Shown here: positions 11,840 through 22,900 of the stretch, piece after piece
Numbering within the stretch: the first letter of the stretch is position 1
How the letters are laid out: each line of letters opens with the position of its first letter
Assembly: GCA_963971425.1 (NCBI GenBank)
Contig: OZ020517.1
Span: forward strand, 16,520,904-16,584,903
Source: Bryoerythrophyllum caledonicum
Taxonomy: Eukaryota; Streptophyta; Bryopsida; Pottiales; Pottiaceae
DNA: 64,000 nt
Direction of reading: 5' to 3'
The notes under the pieces: model-generated
Databases searched by the model: none
Told to the model about the DNA's origin: nothing
What the model saw: the letters and a program-made list of their open reading frames with translations, nothing else
Made by a program: the position numbers and the translations under genes

Positions 11840-13770
11840 GTGGCACCAACGATGCTAGAATGCAAGCAGTGAGCGGTGAGCGGAGAGTAGTGAGCAATGA
11901 GCAATGAGCCTTTTTTTGGTAGGTATTATACTAAACTTGGGAATATTCCTAAAATAAAATTCTATTTTAACTAATAATAGTAACTTTTAAAACCTGTAAC
12001 CGTGGACTGTGAAATGTCTTTAGTAATAATAATGTTCTAGATGGCTTCTTACATGACTGTATTTTGAGTCATTTGAATAATATAAGATTAGATTTAGCAC
12101 CAACTTCCGTAACAAAATTCCTCTCTCCTCTTATAAAATGGATGATTTTTATTGGATGAAAAATATTCTGGATGTATAGAGTTATAGATTAACAAATTAT
12201 GTGGATGAACAAAGTTTAGGCATGAGCGTAGTTTATGGATGTGCATTGTTCAATTGACCCCTAACAAATTACCTTGATCTTTCTAAAAATTGAATTGCCA
12301 TCCGTACAATATCTCTATGATTAGAAAAATGGCATTATCCTACGGAGTGATTTAGGTTGTTCGACCCAATAGTTAATTTTGCATGCTCTTTAGTGTTGTT
12401 TCATACACCCACTCTTTCAATAAGATACTATCTCATATGCTAAAAAACAACACACATGAACCTCCTCCTCCAAGTTGTTGTACTCATCGGCAATATGATA
12501 ATGAAGTCCTCTAATATTTATTGTAGCAACAACATTTAAGTTAGACAATAGTCTAGAAAGCATCACCTACAGTCTTATGATGCGAGCCTCTCCTCAAACA
12601 AAATTTGTCAATTCTACATCCAACATCTTGCAACTTTCATAATATTGGTAATAATATAATTGTGTTCAAAATTACTTAAAAGTTTGGAGTGCCAAATGGG
12701 CACTTTGGTACCGAGGTCCCATTTTCCCCCTCATTCAAATTATGTAAAGTTGTAGGGGGTGCAAGAATTTTAGTATTCAAAATTACATAAAAGTTTGGAG
12801 TGCCAAATGGGCAATTTGGATAACCCCTTAAGGAGAATTTTTCTTAATGGAGGACAATTCTTTAACAATTTTTAATTTTTTTTAATTTTTAATTTTCCCC
12901 CCTTGGTTTCTCCCTCAGGGAGCTCCTTAGTTCCGAGGTGCCCCTCAGCAAGTGGTTTTTTTTTATATATATATAAAAAATTTAATTGTTTTGCCCTCAG
13001 GGCGGTCCTCAGTACCGATGTGCCCTAGGGCAGGTGGTTTTTTTTTTTTTTTTTTTTTTGTCCTCATAACACACCTGGGTACCGAGGTGCCCCTCGACTG
13101 GTTTAACATGACCACCACTTTAAAGAAAATGGAAAATTAAAAACTGAAGTATTTCTAAGATATTTTTTAGAGAAAGAAATTCAGGTTTTTTTCACAACCC
13201 AAGTGATTTCATGTTTTTCCAATGAAAATCAAATCACTTATGAATTTTCAAAGTGTGTTGCCACTTTAGCATATTTCTACCACTAGGTACCCCATTAGCT
13301 CCGACCATTAGCTCCGACCAAAAGTCAAAGGTCTTGACCAGAAAGGTGCTACAGATTGCCAATATCAGTGTTGAAATCACATGAAGAAATTATTGCATTC
13401 TATATAGTTGCTTAGCTTTGGCTGAGACTAAAAAGCTTTTACTAATATTTTATAAGTTGTTATATTTTTTAAAACTATAAGCTGAACAATCATTCATCTA
13501 CATTCATCTATCTACATTCATCCATCTATCTACATTCATCCATCTATCTACATTCATCCAAATATCCTCCAAATGATTTATTTCCGGGTTTTTTAATCCA
13601 ATTTTCTCCCATTTTGAACTTTTTCATACCATGGAAATAGGTCACAATGTAAAATTGTTTCTTATAAATCACCCCAAATCTGTGGTTATAGGGTGCCCAA
13701 CCGGAAAAAAAAATTGTTTACTGCTCACTACTCACTACTCACATTCTAGCATTTCTAGTGGTGGCACCTA
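11840..13770. repeat. ~1.9-kb segment bounded by an imperfect inverted repeat
   Basis: Left arm (about 11842-11905): GTGGCACC, then GATGCTAGAATG, then repeated GTGAGC/GTGAGT words. Right arm (about 13712-13775) carries the same words in inverted order: CTCACTACTCACTACTCAC, CATTCTAGCAT, GTGGCACC. This looks like a transposon with TIR-like ends, but no transposase and no clear target-site duplication were seen. Both flanks carry an AGGGTTT word. Confidence 0.4.
12660..13110. repeat. Short direct repeats with T-tract spacers
   Basis: The block AAAAGTTTGGAGTGCCAAAT occurs at about 12671-12690 and again at 12790-12809. Further on, three units of about 75 bp end in a CCGAGGTGCCCCTC-like word (about 12935, 13015, 13083), separated by poly-T. 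No coding content is seen. Confidence 0.5.
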
Positions 13771-13998
13771 AGGTTTGAATCTTCAAACCTAGGGTTTGGA
13801 AGAAGATTGTGGTGTATGAAGCTTTTGACACAACAGCGGTAGAGATTCCTAGGCATGGAGGCGGTGCAAGGAGATTCACGGCCACGGCGAGAAGATTCAG
13901 TGACTAAACCACGATTTCAAGGAGGTTGCGGGTGTAATAAGGAAGTGGCAAGAAGTTGTGGAAAAGGGACATCACGGAGCTAATCCATCCGAGTCAAC

Positions 13999-14511
13999 AT
14001 GGTTCTACCAGTACTATTGACGCTTCCAAAGGTTGATCCGAACAAGTACGAGGGGACAAAGGAAGGTGAAAAATTGGAAGATGACCTCATCCGGATGAGT
14101 TGCAGAACATTATACGAGAAACCTTGGGTCTTCCAAAAGGGACTTGCGGATGCAGAGTTGCTACCTCCCGGGACGCCCCGGGGAGTCTATCGGGCTAATC
14201 CATGGTCATGGACCACAAAAGTATGGCATGAGGTGTATTCTTTTTGCCAAGAGGAGGGATGGACACCCATTGTCAACCGGGAGCTATTGGATAAGCACAT
14301 GTTGAATTCCTACGACGTGTTGGAGTGCTACCAGAGTGATCGATTTACGAACCACTGGTTGAGGAGGGTGGTTGAATTTTTAAACCCAATCTTCCACCCC
14401 AACCGACGTGAAAGAGTCCCAGCACGGCTAGCCACCACTTACTTACACGCATTTTTCAAGGATTCCTTTCCGGATTTGAGGTCTTTATTGGAAGAGGCAA
14501 TTTTGCCTTAA
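13999..14511 (+). pseudogene. Unidentified 170-aa ORF, probably retroelement-related relic
   Basis: This ATG-initiated frame ends in TAA. The product is rich in Trp, Arg, Leu and Pro (KPWVFQKG, PWSWTTKVWHEVY, HWLRRVVEFLNPIFHP) and looks like real protein, but I cannot name the family. Coding-like sequence seems to continue downstream in broken frames to about 15405. That suggests a decayed longer gene or transposon ORF rather than a complete gene. GC content is intermediate between host exons and AT-rich intergenic DNA. Confidence 0.4.
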
Positions 14512-15030
14512 CTTCGGGCAATTCACAAGGTGGATGTTCCAAGACTTCCTTGACTCCATATCTCATGCACTTGTATGAGTATCACGATTGTCTGGAGCCG
14601 GAAGAGAAGAGAATTTAGAGACTAGGGATGGCTCGTCATGATCATACTCCCCGGACCTTTCCTCAACACACAGAGCTACGGTTGGCATAACCGGAAATTC
14701 TATAGGAAGCCCCATCATCTCAGGTATTATCAAACAAGGATAGATCCTTCTGATCTCACCGGAAGAAACCACCATTACCACCCAAGTCATCCAAGAATTT
14801 GATTCTCGTGGAGAACATAGCCAAGTTCTCCCGTGAGGTGACCTGGGATGTCTAGCAGATGGAAATGGAGCTTCTGGAGGCAAGGAGTCTTCAGAAGGTT
14901 CTCCGAAAGGTATTTGGAGTGGAAAACACTGGAGACATCTTGGTTGCAGCTCGGGAAGATCGGAAAACAATTTATCAAAGTGTAGAAAGATCTTCAGACA
15001 TCTCAAAAAGAACATCTCAACACAAAGGTC

Positions 15031-15405
15031 ATGGCTCAAGAAACCATGGTGACACTGATCAAATTACTTGCCGAACAAACGAATGCCACCATGCCATTGC
15101 AAGCCCGGAGCCCACCTCAGAAAAAAAAAAGATTTGTCTACAGCAGTTTTACTTCTTCGGAAGAGGATAATCCACCCACTAAATGTCCAGTGAATCGAGC
15201 GGAATCTCCATCGTCCAAAGAGTCGAATGTGAAAGTTTACAAGTGGCAAGGAGGCCTCCCGATAAAACCTTCTAGGAAGGAATCGGTTGACCTTTCTTTT
15301 TCACCACCGGATTCCTTGGTTGGGTCTTCAATAGCTATGCTTGTTGATCCAGTGGAGACTCCTCATATATCGTTAGATATTTCCAATCTACCAATAGATA
15401 CTTAG
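15031..15405 (+). pseudogene. Unidentified 124-aa ORF downstream of the 14.0-kb ORF
   Basis: This frame starts with ATG and is rich in Ser, Pro and Lys (SPPQKKKRF, SSEEDNPPTK). A preceding open segment at 14859-15030 (coiled, charged: LEARSLQKVLRKVFGVE) lies in another frame. This would fit one longer ORF interrupted by frameshifts. There is no recognised domain. It may belong with the 14.0-kb ORF to the same decayed element. Confidence 0.3.
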
Positions 15406-15661
15406 AACAATAAAGTTGGATGTCTTCAATCACAATGCAGAAAAATATTACAAAATTGCTAGGAAACTTTGGTTACTTGATTAATTAAAACTATAGATAC
15501 CTGCTTTATGCCAAAGTAGTAAAAAAGCCAATCACAGTTAGTGATCACTGAAAGCTCCATAACCAAATTTCAATAACATGACCTCAGGACCACGCTAAGA
15601 CAGATATAATCACCGTAGAACTTGACATATAAACTTCAATTTTTACAGGGCCGATATCTGC

Positions 15662-18600
15662 TTAGCACTCGTGGTTCATCAACATTGCATGAACAATCTT
15701 GGCAATTGCCAAACATGATGTAAGTCCAGGTGACTCAATGCCATAGAGACTCACAAAACCTCGAACTCCATGATTCTTTTCCCCCTTCAATGCCACAGGT
15801 GCAAAGCGTGTGCGTCAGAGAAACAAAGTAATGCAGTTGTCAATCGATAAACCAGCTATCAAAGGAGCACAATGTCGTAAACAGAAATGAAATGAAATGA
15901 AATGCTCAAGCTGGGTTAGAAAGGGGATGGACATCATATGACACCCCCAGGTTGTGGTGTTATAATTTTTCACTTTCAGGTACATAAGCACCCTAAGATA
16001 GGTTGAATGGAAATGAAATCTCTGCCATTGTCCGTCGAGAGTGAAAAATTAGAAATTCAAAAGCAAGGTAATTTGAAGTTGCAAAACGACATGTCTGCGG
16101 TTCAGAGAGATACCTGTATGAGAAAGTCAGCTGATGGCTGGCCAGGACCAGAGATTTTGGGGCGGATCCCAGAATAACTAGGCTGTAATGCTCCATCAGC
16201 TAAAGAAGGGTAATATTTGCGAATTTCGGAGTAGAATCTACTTGCCCTGTTAGGATCTACAGAATAGTCGAACCTGCACATTTGACCAGATACTAATTTA
16301 AATCATATTCTTAATCTCTTTCCAAACCATCCTCCAAAGCTCCATGGGGTATCTCAAAGTCCAAGCAAGTGAATGTAGAAAGAAAAATACATTTGAAGAG
16401 GTAAGGGACTCACTGTGTGGAAAGACAAACACTGTTCATCAACTCCGGAAGCCACTCGACGTCTGGTCCAAACCGAATTTGTCCTCCAAGATCCAGAGTG
16501 ACATGGCAACCAAGCCCGCCATTTTCAGGGATGGGATAGATCAAGTGCGAGAATGGCGACTTTTCCCCGGATAAACTGAAATAACAGCCTCTTGCAAAAT
16601 GGCTTGCAGGGATGCTATCCGTTGGCAAGCCGTCCAAGTTTCTTGCAAATGATCGAGCGTACAGACCAGTAGCATTCACGACGTAACTTGCACACAGGAT
16701 TGCATCAACTCCTTTACCTGCACAAAGTAAAACAGATTTCATTTTTAAAAAGTGAAAGGACAAACATAAATACAACACATGCCCCATCTTTACATGCAGT
16801 GATAACCATCCTATTTTTAGGATATACTGATTCAAATAAGAGTCAAATACTTAGGTGTTGAAAAGAACCACTCACACTGCTTCAAACGAACTGTGAATGA
16901 GCTAATTATTCAATTAATTTCTGAGATAGTAACTGGATTATGGCATAATGCTTATGTTAGTGCAAGAAACTGACTAATTCAAATATGGTATGTTCTTAAA
17001 TATTTGTCATTAGATGGTTGAAAATTTAATACCAGAAGAAGGTGTGAGAGCCTCAGTGCTGCCGACATGCAGCTCAATACTTCTTTTGGTAACAACACCT
17101 CGCAACATTGATGTGTTGAATGCAAACGATGCTCCATGTTCTTCCGCATCTGCCTGATAAGAATCAGGAAATCACAATCAAGAGTTCGTTGACCAGAGAA
17201 ATTATCTACAAACAAACTAATTGAAGCGTGAGCAGTATGAGCAGTATGAGTATGAGTATGTATGTATATAATTCTAATAAAATAAGAAGGATGATTGCCC
17301 ATACTTGTAGCGTGGTCATGAAGGAGTGAGTGTCCAAAATCCCCGATGAAGGCGACCACAATGCCTTCACGCATTCCAATCGGGGTTCCATGCTTCGGAC
17401 ATCAGCAGCTTCTAGAAGCCGTAGGTCATGGACACCGTTGGTTTCTCCAGCCCTTTGCATATTCTCCAACAGAGGCACTTGTTGAGACTGGGTGGCAACA
17501 ATCAATTTTCCAACTTTTTTAAATGGTACTCCGTTTTCTTGACAGTATGCATACATCAAATCCTTTCCTTCTACGCATAGTTTTGCCTGCAAAAGAAAAA
17601 TAAAAAACAACAAATTCAGTAATACATAAATAAATTCATGAGAAAATGCAGATTTACACAGTAGATGATCTAAAGTAATTCATTGCAAAACACGACCGAC
17701 CAAGAGGCAGTGGCACCTATACAACTGCATCCCGACCTTGAGGGAACCTTGAGGGTAGTGAAGGCCCGCATGTATGACTTCACTGTTGCGCGAGCTTGTC
17801 CCCGTACCAACATCTGTTGCTCCTTCTATTACCCAAACCTCCCGCCCTGATAGAGCAAGTTCTCTTGCAACTGCAAGCCCCACGACGCCTGCACCCACGA
17901 CTACACACTCCACTCTCTCGCGTGGCACCGCCGGAGCACTTTGTGAAGAATGGAACCTGGCAAAGCTCTGAGAAGCTCAAGAGACACAAGTAGTTGGAGA
18001 ACTCACTCTCGCAGAATAAGAAGCAAACAAACACATTCAGAACATACTTCTTGTGGATAATAGAGTTATATGTAAAGTGCGGCAGAAATACCGTAAGTTT
18101 TGACCTCTTTTCCTCGCTTGAAGTAATTAAAATCAGCCCTGAGTTGTAAATTTCTATAATCAGCTCGAAGAGGAAAAAGGCAGCTGAGGTTCCTGGTACA
18201 TCATGAGCCCTCCTTCATTCTGAAAGGCAGCTAAAACGACTAAGCTCTTTTGATGACATATAACTGTCCATATAATAGAATTATGTGTATTTTGCTTTAG
18301 GGACCACTAAGCTCTTTAATGAGGATTATACTTGAGACACCACCAAGCTCTTCCACATTTGAAAGCTATTAATCCTAAATAAATGGTAGTATCATAAATT
18401 AAATGCCGATACTCTAATATCCTACTAGTTCATTGAAAGATTACCAGATTGTTGCCTTGCGGTCCCCTTCCACGTATCACATTGCCCACTTGCTGGCGCT
18501 CACTGGACACGACTTTCTCCAGTTGGTGATGGTCATTGAATCTTTTCTTGGTGGATGTAGTGGCAGGGATGGTTGTGTCATCTGACTCTGGAGATGGTCT

Positions 18601-19472
18601 AGAAGCAACGTCGCTTGTTGAAGAGTCTGTATCTGCACAATTGGAAACGCAGTATCAGTGCTGTGGAAACACAATCCGAGCGAGAGGACAGAATTTTTGA
18701 CAAGTGTTTCATTGCAATTTTGAATGATAACTATAGGGAAAGGATAGTATTGATGAGTGTTTTATCACAATCCTGAACAAAAACCAGAGTGAGGACAGTA
18801 TTTCATCAAAAACTAGGTGTGGAGGTTGGCTTTTCGAAACAAACTGGATGGTGTATTTTGGATCCCTACACTCAACAAATCTATTGTATGAGGAAATTCC
18901 ATGTAAAGTAAGGTTTACAATACTAAGAAAAGCCGCAAACATGACCATGATTAGGGTTTAAGGTTAATAACACAAAATGACACAGACATTGTAATATAAT
19001 ACTACCTTAACATATTCCAACGAAGAGTTTCATTTAAGTTTCCAACCAGTTACGGAACTGGAAGAGCTGCAGCGATTTGGACAAGAACGCAAAGCTCAAA
19101 ACTACTCTTTAACGTGAAAATTCGACATGAATTTGATAGCTGTCGTCGAATTTGAGTTAGGAACACAATCAAGCCTAAAAACAGCCAACATTCATGTAAA
19201 ATCGTTTGCCTGAAGAGTTAAGTCAAGCTATTACTTCGGAAAAGACCTCAAAAATTCCAAAGACCTCTGGCGTGTTGCTATTGAAAAAGAAAAGATTGTA
19301 GGAAAAACGAAAAATCTTGAAAATCTTGATAAACGATAGAATCATAAACTCGAGCAATTTCAGTGAGAAGAGAGACAAAGCACGAACCTGGCGCCAAATG
19401 CCAGGAGAACGCCGGCGACGCACGCTCCACGAAGTAGCCCCGGCGCAGGAGTCCCCGCGCCACATGCGCCAT
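15662..19472 (-). CDS. L2HGDH: L-2-hydroxyglutarate dehydrogenase with PPR-derived 5' exons, 497 aa
   Basis: FAD enzyme oxidising L-2-hydroxyglutarate to 2-oxoglutarate, normally mitochondrial. Exons (minus): 19472-19388, 18632-18445, 17967-17737, 17586-17305, 17153-17033, 16717-16414, 16273-16114, 15784-15662; total 1494 nt, phases consistent, GT-AG throughout. Exon 3 opens with [18 protein letters not shown] and then the dinucleotide-binding [13 protein letters not shown] (residues ~113-125). Next come [66 protein letters not shown] and the C-terminal [11 protein letters not shown], all landmarks of the family. Length is close to plant homologues. Exons 1-2 (91 residues) are not ordinary L2HGDH sequence. 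They match exons 1-2 of the PPR gene at 41636-42716 and supply an Arg-rich start ([14 protein letters not shown]). There is no in-frame ATG in exon 3 before the FAD motif, so an upstream exon is needed. The dehydrogenase call is firm; the two 5' exons are inference from frame and splice sites. Confidence 0.85.
18060..18410. repeat. Intronic repeat relatives in L2HGDH intron 2
   Basis: The intron carries CACTAAGCTCTT and CACCAAGCTCTTCC words plus a TTTTGACCTCTTTTC block. The same words occur in the introns of the PPR and ZNF511 genes. Terminal inverted repeats are not visible in this copy. Confidence 0.4.
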
Positions 19473-19500
19473 CACTCCTCCACCTCACCACCTCTCAACC
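18445..19500 (-). repeat. Inverted duplicate of the PPR gene 5' end
   Basis: Homology with 41600-42720 on the + strand covers 5' flank, exon 1, parts of intron 1 (for example the block TTTTTGATGAAATACTGTCC near 18805) and the first part of exon 2 (GACTCTTCAACAAGCGACGT and onward). Presence of intron and flank shows a DNA-level duplication, not a processed copy. Similarity fades near 18450, where this copy has a GT donor and the PPR exon continues. Confidence 0.8.
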
Positions 19501-19619
19501 ACTCCCTCAATCGCCATCGCCTCGCGACCATCCTGCAATCTCAACTCTCGCAAGAATGGAAATTCGTCCTCACATGGATTCCCAATACCAGTTTATTGCG
19601 TAGCAGTGTCGATCGATGA

Positions 19620-19840
19620 TGAGGGAAGAGAGACGGATGGATGAATGAAAGTATGCCACGAGATCCATTAGTTCACGTACTATCAATATAGAATCTACGT
19701 CCTCATGGATGGATGAATGAAATTATGTCACGAGGTTCATTCATTCGTTATGGATCTAGAGTCTACGTCCTGGTAGATGGATGAATGATAGTCTCATTTT
19801 GGGATGGATGAATGGAAGTATGTCACTTGCCATCCCGAAA
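19620..19840. repeat. Tandem ~70-85 bp repeats
   Basis: Three to four degenerate units contain GATGGATGAATGA, a GTCACGAG word and TAGAATCTACGTCC. The array lies just upstream of the L2HGDH start, so it falls in that gene's probable promoter region. Confidence 0.5.
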
Positions 19841-19960
19841 ATTCAAGGTCCTGGGTTCAATATTGTCCATATAAAAGTCAGTGTTGTGAGCATGTGGAAC
19901 ATGGTTTTTGGTGTATCATTGCCATACGATTTTCATTGTAAATAACATATGAGTTTCCAA

Positions 19961-22900
19961 AAGAAGAAGAAAAAGGAGAACTCCGGTCCTCCATGAAAGG
20001 CCGGAGTGAATAAAGTGTTTGTTCGTTCCACCACTCAATTATTGTCCACTAGATATAGGTTTCGTAGCATGGAATTACTCCCCCCTCTCGAGAGTAGATA
20101 CTCTGTAACTAGTAGCGAGTAACTAGTAACCCAGGGCCAAGAATCAATCAAAGCCATATGGCTCAATTCAGAGAGTTGAAATTTAAAGGTTAAATGTGGG
20201 CTTTTGAGAGGTTTTAAGGGGTGTCATTTGATTCTGGGAGAGGTTGGTTATTTTCAATTTTTTGTTTGTGGAGGAGTATGGGCATGGCATGTTGGATAAC
20301 AATGGTGTTAATTTTTGTGAATGTATTTTTAATTGGATTAATGGGGATATTAAATGTTTTTTTCTAGACTTTTCATAGAGGGGATGAAGGTAGTAGCTCT
20401 AGCTCCGGTGGTGATGACGATAAGGGGATCAACTTTCCATCCAAGAGTTGTGATGTCAGTAATAAGTGGTTGGTTTTTATCCAAAAAAACTCGATTGCTT
20501 TTGGGAAAAATCTATCATTACAATATTTGAATTTGATAAATTGGATAGAAAGGTTTGCATTTATGTGGTCCGGTGGGGGGTCTTTATATGGTAGTCCATG
20601 ACGCATGGTATATTTGGTTTGAATCTCACATTACAGTGACATATCTGGGTTCCACATGTGCATAAAAGTAGCCATAAAGGGACCGTATTTTCTTGTGGTC
20701 TGTTGTTGAAGGTTCAAGGGTTCATAAGTATAAAGCACCGTGATTTATTGGAGGATATTATTAGTTTGCGGATTTTCCATACGCTTTATTGTACCTTTTG
20801 ATGATTAGGGAGTGTATATGGTGGTTTTGGCATTTGAGGAACACGTGTATCCATGTGTCTGGGTCTATGGAGGTGCATATTGGGCATGTTATGGTTGGGA
20901 ATCTTCTATTCCACAAAAAAATTGTTTGTGGGCATTTCCCATGTATTGTCCAGTACAAAATTTGACAAGGCATGTTTTTTGTGAACCTATAAATGTGGGA
21001 TTTTCCCAAAAGTTTGTAGAGACTTCGTTATCAATGTCGTTATTACGGGTCCACTTGTCTATGTTAAGGAGACTTTCTGAGATTAGGTCGAGGTTGTTAA
21101 TTAATTTTGTTTTTTTAAGGTACTTATCCAGAAATCTAATGGGGCCTTTGTCTCGGGTGTCTTTCATTGAAGACCAACTTTCTCATTAAAGATAGTATGG
21201 GGTAGCGTGGGCGTGTTCATGCGGATGTTCGGCACTTTTATAGAATTTACATAGACCTTCTTTGGCTAGTTTATCCGCTTGTTTGTTTCCTTTTATATTG
21301 ACATGTGTTCTAACTTTATAGAGGGTTGTAGTTTGTGTGTAATTTTGTAACATATGAACATTTGTAGTATGGCTTGGTCCGGGTGGTTATTGTGGAGGGT
21401 AGGGTGAGTTATTTGTCTGTTTAACATGTATAATACGTTTATAGAATCTATAAAGATGTGTGCGGGTTCATTAGTATATTGTGTAGTAATAATTTAGAGT
21501 GTTTTATGGAGGGCCATCATTTCTGCTCTGAGTGTATTTTGAAGTCCGTGGACTCTTTTGGATATTTGTATTTCTCTGGTTGAGTTGTATATACCATATC
21601 CACCTATTTCTCTATGCCAATTCCCGGGTTGACTTTTGTTGGTTCTTTGAAAGAACCATCTGTATAGTAATTGTATGCGGAATTAAATTTTAAAGGAGTA
21701 TGGTCTTGATATGTGGAGAGGGGTGGTGGTGTGGTGAGGTTGGTTTGTATTGTGTTGGCATTATTCAGTTGGGACCATTAATTTTTACAATTCATTGGGG
21801 TTTGGGGAGGTGTAGGTGGAGCTATTTTTTTGTATATATTTGGCTTATGTTGAGGTCATTTGTTATGGAGGTAAGTGTAGCAAGTTGTTCTGCAGTACCA
21901 ATATTATTATCTTGATGGTGTATCACGCCCGTCCCCTTCGGAAACCGGCGTTCTTCTTCTTCTTCTTCTTGATGGTGTATACATAGTATTTGTATAGTAG
22001 ATGGTTTGAGCTTAGGTTTGTTGAATACTTTGGGTGGTAAGGTGGATTCTTCATATAGTACCGAGTTTGGCTCAAAGAGAGCTATGATGTGAGAGTCTAG
22101 GAATAAGCCTAAATGTGGGTCAAAATTTTGGTAACAGTTATTGTTTGATGTGATAATAATAGTGGAGGTAGAGTTTGGATCATTTTTGGACGCAAGTCTT
22201 GCCCAATGTATTGCTTGTTGTGTATCTTCTATGTTGTGAGGGTGTGCAATACCATTTCCAATCCATTTGTTATCAAAGGCATTTCCTAGTGAGCCAAAAA
22301 TTTGGTCTCTTTCGAAAGGTGAATAGAACTTAGCTAGTTGGATGGAGCATGTGATGGGCGATGAAAAGTATGAGTGTTGGATGTTGAGGGATGAGATTAG
22401 TGAATCTAGAATGGGCGTGGATAATGTGTAATGCGCGAGTTAGAGGGGGTTAATTTTTGGAATGCAATATTAATATCTTTGGCATAGCCAGAATATTTCA
22501 GTTTCAAATAGTTGGGTTATTGGCTCTATGTTTAAGGGGGTTTGTATTTTGTTAGGGGGTTTGTATTTTGTTATGGTATTGGTTCCATAACCATTGGAGT
22601 CTAGTGACGGGAATAGTGATTAGGTGTCTTCCTTTGTCTTTGTGTATATGTGCAAGGTCTTTAATAATTTTAATTGTATTGCTTGATTTGAGAATGTCTT
22701 TTTCATGGTTGTTGTTGGAAGTGATATATGTGTCTTTGAGTGTGTAGGGGTTTGGATGTGTGAGGAATGGTGAGGTGCATGTATTGGGGCATGGGGGATA
22801 GCAAAATAGTTGTCGGACAATATTAAAGACACTCTTTACTAGTTTGAATGGTGTAGCATTAAATGATTTGAAGTCCTTGTGGTTCATATTGTGTGTTCCG

